A stretch of DNA of 6,249 bases, from assembly GCA_903970295.1 (NCBI GenBank), contig CAJCHQ010000809.1, positions 1 to 6,249 on the forward strand. Direction: 5' to 3'. A program made the position numbers and the translations under genes. The notes under the pieces were generated by a model. The model saw only the letters and a program-made list of their open reading frames with translations, did not search any database and was not told where the DNA came from. Every line of letters begins with the position of its first letter. Position 1 is the first letter of the stretch. This document shows positions 1-3,555 of the stretch, in pieces. The stretch comes from Bryobacterales bacterium (GTDB taxonomy: Bacteria > Cyanobacteriota > Vampirovibrionia > Obscuribacterales > Obscuribacteraceae).

Positions 1-1
1 A

Positions 2-127
2 TCGAGTCAGAGTCCTTGCGTGACACTGTATCTTTCGGGAAGGATTGGTAAAGGGCGCCTGTCGTACACTATTCCACGCCAGCTCGAAAACCATGCTTTC
101 GAGCCAGTCAAGAACCAGGGTAAATAA
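2..127 (+). CDS. possible 3' end of an upstream gene (partial, unidentified)
   Basis: One rightward frame stays open from the left edge for 41 codons and ends at TAA (125-127). The peptide reads plausibly as a protein C-terminus (for example LYLSGRIGKGRLSYTIPRQ, then a charged tail ending KNQGK), and its third codon positions are mildly GC-biased, like the neighbouring genes. It would end 24 bases before the ATG of the exported-protein gene, a spacing that fits co-transcription. I recognise no motif. The stretch is short enough to be open by chance, and a second frame (IESESLRDT...KDW) is also open from base 1 to a TAA at 49-51. The call is therefore tentative. Confidence 0.3.
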   Translation, partial: SSQSPCVTLYLSGRIGKGRLSYTIPRQLENHAFEPVKNQGK

Positions 128-151
128 ATCAAAACAGGCATAAAAGAGAGT

Positions 152-964
152 ATGAATCTTCGCCCCGACTTTTATATGAACTGCTGTGCTCGCGCCCTGA
201 TAATTAGCGCGCTTTTGATTTTGGCGTTGGCGCTGCCAATGACATCTTCCGCGGCGCCTGATGCAGACAAAATGTGGGTTCTACAGCAGGCCAGCGAAAT
301 TTGGGGACCAGTTACCACTTATTTCTGTAAACGGGGCGCCCGCTTGGATTTTATGCACGTGAGCTACCTGATCACGCCTGACATTCACAGCAGCGTTTTG
401 ATGAGCGCTGCCCGCAAAACCGTGGCTGACTTTGACGCGACCCAAATGAGCCATGGGTCGAAAAAAGTTGTCAAATTCCCCGACATCAAGCCTGGCGCTA
501 GCGCTAAGTTTCTTGGCTACGCCTGCCAAGAATATACTCTCAAAGATAAAGACGAAACCCAGGAGGCGTGGATGACCCGGGAGATTTTAGTACCGCAACA
601 ATTTGTCCAGGCTCTCACCGATGTGATTCACTTTCCCTCCAATTTCGGTGTGCCTTTGCGCTTTTTTCGCCAGGCTCGATTAGGCAAAAAAGTGACAGTC
701 TTCGACACGATCAGTGTCAAGCACGTGGCTTATGACCCCAAACTTTTCCGTATTCCTACCGGCTATAAAAAAATTCAAGACCCTTATGACATGCTGCTTT
801 ATGAAGAATCGTCGGGAATAGATAAAGACTCGAGCGAACTCTTGCAATCGGCTGGCGTCAAGAGTCGGCTGATGGAACACTCGAAAGGCACGCTGGATTC
901 TGATGCTGAAGACCTCCTGAACTCAGAGATGCACGGGCACCGGGAGCCGCCGAAGAAGAACTAA
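152..964 (+). CDS. exported protein of unknown function
   Basis: A 270-residue protein that I cannot assign to a named family. Residues 1-35 form a clear Sec-type signal peptide: a short N-region with Arg4 and Arg14, a hydrophobic core about 15-29 (ALIISALLILALALP), and a likely signal peptidase I site after SSA (34). There is no lipobox, so a soluble periplasmic or secreted product is expected. The mature part alternates short beta-like segments. It has two cysteines (C59 in TYFC, C125 in GYAC) that could pair outside the cell, a W140-M-T-R-E strand, and an LFRIPTGYKKI segment near 199-208. This order (a GYxCxEY strand, a WMTREIL strand, a GVPLR strand, then an F-x-I-P-x-GY strand) reminds me of the DUF4412 type of small secreted beta proteins, but that is only a resemblance. 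The tail after about 218 is hydrophilic and probably disordered. The start is supported by the signal peptide and by AGAGAG just upstream, although that is closer to the ATG than usual. A later ATG at codon 9 (176) would also leave a signal peptide. It converges with the murT-like gene. Confidence 0.85.
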   Translation: MNLRPDFYMNCCARALIISALLILALALPMTSSAAPDADKMWVLQQASEIWGPVTTYFCKRGARLDFMHVSYLITPDIHSSVLMSAARKTVADFDATQMSHGSKKVVKFPDIKPGASAKFLGYACQEYTLKDKDETQEAWMTREILVPQQFVQALTDVIHFPSNFGVPLRFFRQARLGKKVTVFDTISVKHVAYDPKLFRIPTGYKKIQDPYDMLLYEESSGIDKDSSELLQSAGVKSRLMEHSKGTLDSDAEDLLNSEMHGHREPPKKN

Positions 965-977
965 TTGGGCGTCGCGA

Positions 978-1024
978 GCCGCGCACCGACAAGCGCCGGC
1001 CGAAAAAAGAGCTAGGTGCCGGCG
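978..1024. repeat. GC-rich inverted repeat between convergent genes
   Basis: CGCCGGC at 994-1000 and GCCGGCG at 1018-1024 are perfect reverse complements (7 bp) around a 17-base spacer. The right arm lies inside the last codons of the murT-like gene. A competing stem pairs 978-984 with 993-1000 (7 bp with one bulged C at 997, 8-base loop). An A6 run at 1003-1008 reads as T6 on the minus strand just after the murT stop, but it falls in the loop of the first stem and ahead of the second, so neither stem forms a textbook intrinsic terminator in either direction. It may still stop or slow transcription between the convergent genes, which have only 47 bases between their stop codons. That is inference from position. 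Confidence 0.35.
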
Positions 1025-2403
1025 AGAGTGACGCCTCTTTGTTTCAAAATCTTTTGCAGTTCGAGCAAACATGTGTAGGTTGGTAAAACGCGCAGCGTTT
1101 GTTGATCGCCGGTTTGCGCGAGCGCTTCTTCGAGAGCCTTGGCCAGGCTGGGAATGGAGATGATTTTATCGGCATCGACTCCGGCATATTTCATGCGCAC
1201 AGCCATATCTTGAGCTCTTTGACCACTGACGAAAATGCGCCGATTGAAAAGTCCCAGCTGTTCGAAATCGGCGTCCCAGAGCCAGGAAATATCACGTCCA
1301 TCGGCGAGATTGTCGTTGATGGCGATCAGCACATTCGCTTCTTTGTCTGCTACCACTGACGATACTGCCTGAGTGGTGCCGGCCGGATTTTTGATCAACT
1401 GAATGAGCACCTGCTTGCCCGAGATCACTAACTTTTCCGAGCGCCCGAACAGAGTTTTATAATTCTTCAAGCCCTGCCGGATCGCTTCGTGGCTGATATT
1501 CAAATGAGAGGCCATGGCGGAGGCCGCCAGCGCGTTGTAGACATTGAAAAGTCCGGGTAATGGCACGTGAACTGAAATTGGCTGGCCATCGATGACGATC
1601 TGGAAACGTGATGATTCAGTTTCCAGATGGACATTGACGGCAGAAACTTGGGGCTGTGTTCTGGCTCTGTCGCAGTGGGTGCACGACCATTTGCCCAGTT
1701 GTCCGTAAAAGATCTGACTGTAGGTGACTTCGCTGCCGCAGCCAGCGCAATAGGCCAGTTCTGCGTTTTTGGCTAGCGCGTGATTTTGATCGCTGTCGTC
1801 TTGACCTGGAGCCCTTGACGCCAGCGATTCGATGCCGAAGAACAGTCGCGCAGAGTTGGGGGCCAGTTGACCGACATTGGGATCGTCGGTATTGAGGATC
1901 GCTGTGCTTTTATTTTGGGCAATGCCCTTCTCGATCAATTTGCCCGTGGTATCGAGTTCACCGAATCGATCTAATTGATCGCGAAACAAATTAGTGACGA
2001 CAACGTTTTCGATGTTCACTTCTTGTGCTACTACCGGCAGTGCCGCCTCGTCGATTTCGAACAAGCAATAATCGGCGTCGATTTGACCTTGCCAGTTGCT
2101 GGCATTGACCAGGGAGGCAGTGATGCCCGGCACGAGATTGGCGCCCTGGGCGTTGTGCACGATTTCCAATCCGGCTTCTCGCAAAATCGAAGCTAAAAAT
2201 CCGGCGGTTGTGCTTTTTCCATTGGTGCCTGTAATCGCTAGAGAGCCCAGGCGTGATTGCTTGGCAAGACTGGCCAAAATAGTCGGGGTCACTTTTCTTG
2301 CCAATGTTCCTGGCAAGTTGGAGCCCAAACCGAGATTGAAGAGGCGAATTGCTCTGGCCGCCAGCTTACCGGTTACAACCGCCAGTTTTTCGGAATTACT
2401 CAC
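1012..2403 (-). CDS. murT: MurT-like Mur ligase (lipid II isoglutaminyl synthase, ATP-binding subunit)
   Basis: A 463-residue Mur ligase family protein, about the usual length of MurT. In characterised Gram-positive bacteria MurT with the glutaminase GatD amidates the D-glutamate of lipid II to D-isoglutamine in the cytoplasm; MurT activates the carboxylate with ATP. Seen here: the ATP loop TGTNGKSTT at 58-66, the acidic EIDEA at 116-120, NLFRDQLDRFGEL at 138-150, a four-cysteine zinc-ribbon-like insert (C219, C222, C241, C244) typical of MurT and absent from MurC-F, the NVYNALAA motif at 287-294, and a C-terminal DUF1727-type domain from about 335 (NPAGTTQAV at 339-347, then DNLADGRDISWLWD at 364-377). 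An Asp of this last segment (D364, D368 or D371) probably corresponds to the one said to complete the GatD catalytic triad. The start is GTG, supported by AAAGG six bases upstream. It follows nadK by 27 bases and is the last gene of the unit. Usually gatD lies right beside murT; here the next gene is unrelated and convergent. MurE or folylpolyglutamate synthase are less likely because of the ribbon and C-terminal domain. Confidence 0.9.
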   Translation of the reverse strand: MSNSEKLAVVTGKLAARAIRLFNLGLGSNLPGTLARKVTPTILASLAKQSRLGSLAITGTNGKSTTAGFLASILREAGLEIVHNAQGANLVPGITASLVNASNWQGQIDADYCLFEIDEAALPVVAQEVNIENVVVTNLFRDQLDRFGELDTTGKLIEKGIAQNKSTAILNTDDPNVGQLAPNSARLFFGIESLASRAPGQDDSDQNHALAKNAELAYCAGCGSEVTYSQIFYGQLGKWSCTHCDRARTQPQVSAVNVHLETESSRFQIVIDGQPISVHVPLPGLFNVYNALAASAMASHLNISHEAIRQGLKNYKTLFGRSEKLVISGKQVLIQLIKNPAGTTQAVSSVVADKEANVLIAINDNLADGRDISWLWDADFEQLGLFNRRIFVSGQRAQDMAVRMKYAGVDADKIISIPSLAKALEEALAQTGDQQTLRVLPTYTCLLELQKILKQRGVTLAGT

Positions 2404-2409
2404 GCTCGA

Positions 2410-2414
2410 CCTTT
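2410..2414 (-). promoter_or_regulatory. ribosome binding site deciding the GTG start of murT
   Basis: On the minus strand AAAGG sits six bases before the GTG at 2401-2403. It lies in the 27-base gap after the nadK stop codon. The spacing is ideal and fixes the non-ATG start, which also gives the expected MurT N-terminus. Confidence 0.65.
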
Positions 2415-2430
2415 GAAATTCTGGCTCTGA

Positions 2431-3327
2431 TTAGACAAAAATATCATTCACATCGGGCTGTACATAAGCGTTTAGATCCATATCGCTGGCTCTGATTCGC
2501 AATTCGTCGCCTAAACTGAATTGATAGTCGATGTGTTGACCGTCGATATAGAGAACGCCTGTTCGCATTTGCGAAATCAGAAGAATTTCTTCGTTGCGAG
2601 TCAAAATGCCTTTGCTGAAATTCCACTTTTCTTGAGGTCGCATGCAGGCTTCGCGCACGACGAATTGAAAGCGGTGATCGATGATTGGCAAAACAGTGCC
2701 GCCGGCAGAACGCAGTGAGCCGGTGGAACCAGCTGCTGTCCCCACCCAGATGCCTGAGCCGCGTTGCTCTTCCCGCTCGCCGCGCAGGTCGATGAAATAG
2801 CGACTGGTCGCCGCCGGATTGCCATGGGCGATCAAAACTTCGTTCAAAACCAGCTCGGGTAAAATCGAATCGTTCAGTGAAAGTTCGAGACGCAGAATCT
2901 TACGTGGCTGCAGCGCATCTGATTCGATATCGTCGAGCACTTGTTTGATCGTTCTTTCGTTGGCTAAGCAGAAATGTCCGAAGCTCGATGAACTCGACGA
3001 ATTGACGCCCAGGAGTGGGATTGAATCGAGCGAGTGAGAAGCATCGAGAAAAGTGCCGTCGCCGCCAACGGCGATCATCAAATCGACATCGGTGACGCGG
3101 TCGTTCAATTCGGCCCGCGCAATCGACCTGAATTCGACTCCTCGTCTTTTCAGCTCGTTTTCCAAATGGGTGAGCGTCTCAGTGTGTTCTTCGTGGGCGA
3201 TCTTGACACGTGTGACGACATCGCTGCCTTCTTCGAGGAGCTTCAGGAAGCGAGACTCCCGATGTTCGATCGCTTGAATTTGGAAGGTCGACTTTTTGTG
3301 GAGGATGAGGACCTTGCGGAGCTTCAA
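2431..3327 (-). CDS. nadK: NAD kinase (NADK2/NADK3-like type)
   Basis: Phosphorylates NAD(H) to NADP(H) with ATP or polyphosphate in the cytoplasm. From the preferred TTG start at 3327 the protein has 298 residues. Visible motifs: a first strand KVLILHKKS at about 5-13, the diagnostic GGDGT at 88-92 (the aspartate is catalytic in the family), VLNEVLIAH with N162-E163 (the conserved NE/ND pair), TAAGSTGSLRSAGG at 197-210 (the glycine-rich NAD-binding motif), and YIDGQ at 260-264. The wording around them (NPAATSRY, EEQRGSGIWVG, FQFVVREA) differs from E. coli NadK and resembles the group that includes plant NADK3 and mitochondrial NADK2, as I recall it. An unusual run of six serines (110-115) follows GVN. 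It is coded by mixed codons (TCG, TCG, AGT, TCA, TCG, AGC), so it is not replication slippage. The frame is open to a second TTG at 3379-3381 (316 residues), but the extra 18 residues look non-conserved and no good ribosome site precedes either start; the family N-terminus favours 3327. It is the first gene of a unit with murT. Confidence 0.9.
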   Translation of the reverse strand: MKLRKVLILHKKSTFQIQAIEHRESRFLKLLEEGSDVVTRVKIAHEEHTETLTHLENELKRRGVEFRSIARAELNDRVTDVDLMIAVGGDGTFLDASHSLDSIPLLGVNSSSSSSFGHFCLANERTIKQVLDDIESDALQPRKILRLELSLNDSILPELVLNEVLIAHGNPAATSRYFIDLRGEREEQRGSGIWVGTAAGSTGSLRSAGGTVLPIIDHRFQFVVREACMRPQEKWNFSKGILTRNEEILLISQMRTGVLYIDGQHIDYQFSLGDELRIRASDMDLNAYVQPDVNDIFV

Positions 3328-3407
3328 TTTCCTAGCCCAAGTGAACGACGGTGAAGGACAATAATTCGAGAAACCGATCAACGGCCCGAACTTAGATGGG
3401 CAACATT

Positions 3408-3428
3408 AGCAGATTCGACTGCTTTTTT
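3408..3428 (+). terminator. small UUCG hairpin followed by T6 (possible terminator or attenuator)
   Basis: On the plus strand AGCAG (3408-3412) pairs with CTGCT (3419-3423). The loop is A-UUCG-A, where UUCG is a stabilising tetraloop sequence closed by an A-A mismatch. The run of six T at 3423-3428 begins at the last stem base. This has the shape of a weak intrinsic terminator reading rightward. It lies between divergent genes, so it would stop rightward transcripts that start antisense to nadK, or act as a leader attenuator if alaS transcription began further upstream. The stem is only five base pairs, so it could be chance. Confidence 0.25.
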
Positions 3429-3514
3429 GGTAATTGTTCGCCACCTATCATTCAGCGAGATTGGATGAAAAGCTTCAGACATTGCAATGGTGCCTGTTTA
3501 TGCGGATCGATTAG

Positions 3515-3542
3515 GTTATACTGGAGAGTCTGAAACATTCAA
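3515..3542 (-). promoter_or_regulatory. predicted leftward sigma70-type promoter for nadK-murT
   Basis: On the minus strand TTGAAT (plus-strand 3537-3542) is followed, after 16 bases, by TATAAC (plus-strand 3515-3520). The matches are 4/6 to TTGACA and 5/6 to TATAAT with near-ideal spacing. Transcription would start near 3508, giving nadK a leader of about 130-180 bases depending on which TTG is used. No known riboswitch fold was recognised in that leader. Confidence 0.45.
3517..3522 (+). promoter_or_regulatory. candidate -10 element for alaS
   Basis: TATACT matches the -10 consensus at 5/6 and lies 33 bases before the alaS ATG, leaving a leader of roughly 27 bases. No good -35 is present at 16-18 bases (CTGTTT at 17), and there is no extended TG. 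It overlaps the -10 of the predicted leftward promoter by four bases, so the same AT-rich core could serve both directions. Confidence 0.3.
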
Positions 3543-3555
3543 ATGCGGGGGCGCT

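Larger units (their letters stand above)
3328..3555. other. divergent intergenic region nadK / alaS
   Basis: About 230 bases (174 if nadK starts at 3381) without a convincing gene. It holds the overlapping divergent promoter elements at 3515-3542 and the UUCG hairpin at 3408-3428. I looked for T-box features expected upstream of some alaS genes (long leader, TGGN-containing antiterminator bulge) and found no convincing set. The alaS ribosome site is probably GGGGG at 3547-3551, four bases from the ATG. Confidence 0.6.

Noticed and set aside
2096..2416. 106-codon plus-strand open frame opposite murT
   Set aside because: Covers the antisense of the MurT ATP-loop region; no independent support.
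3034..3354. 106-codon plus-strand open frame opposite nadK
   Set aside because: Fully antisense to the NAD kinase N-terminal half, which carries GGDGT; composition is explained by the real gene.
3382..3555. T-box or other riboswitch upstream of alaS
   Set aside because: No stem I with specifier loop and no convincing antiterminator with a TGGN bulge was found, and the likely leader is only about 27 bases.
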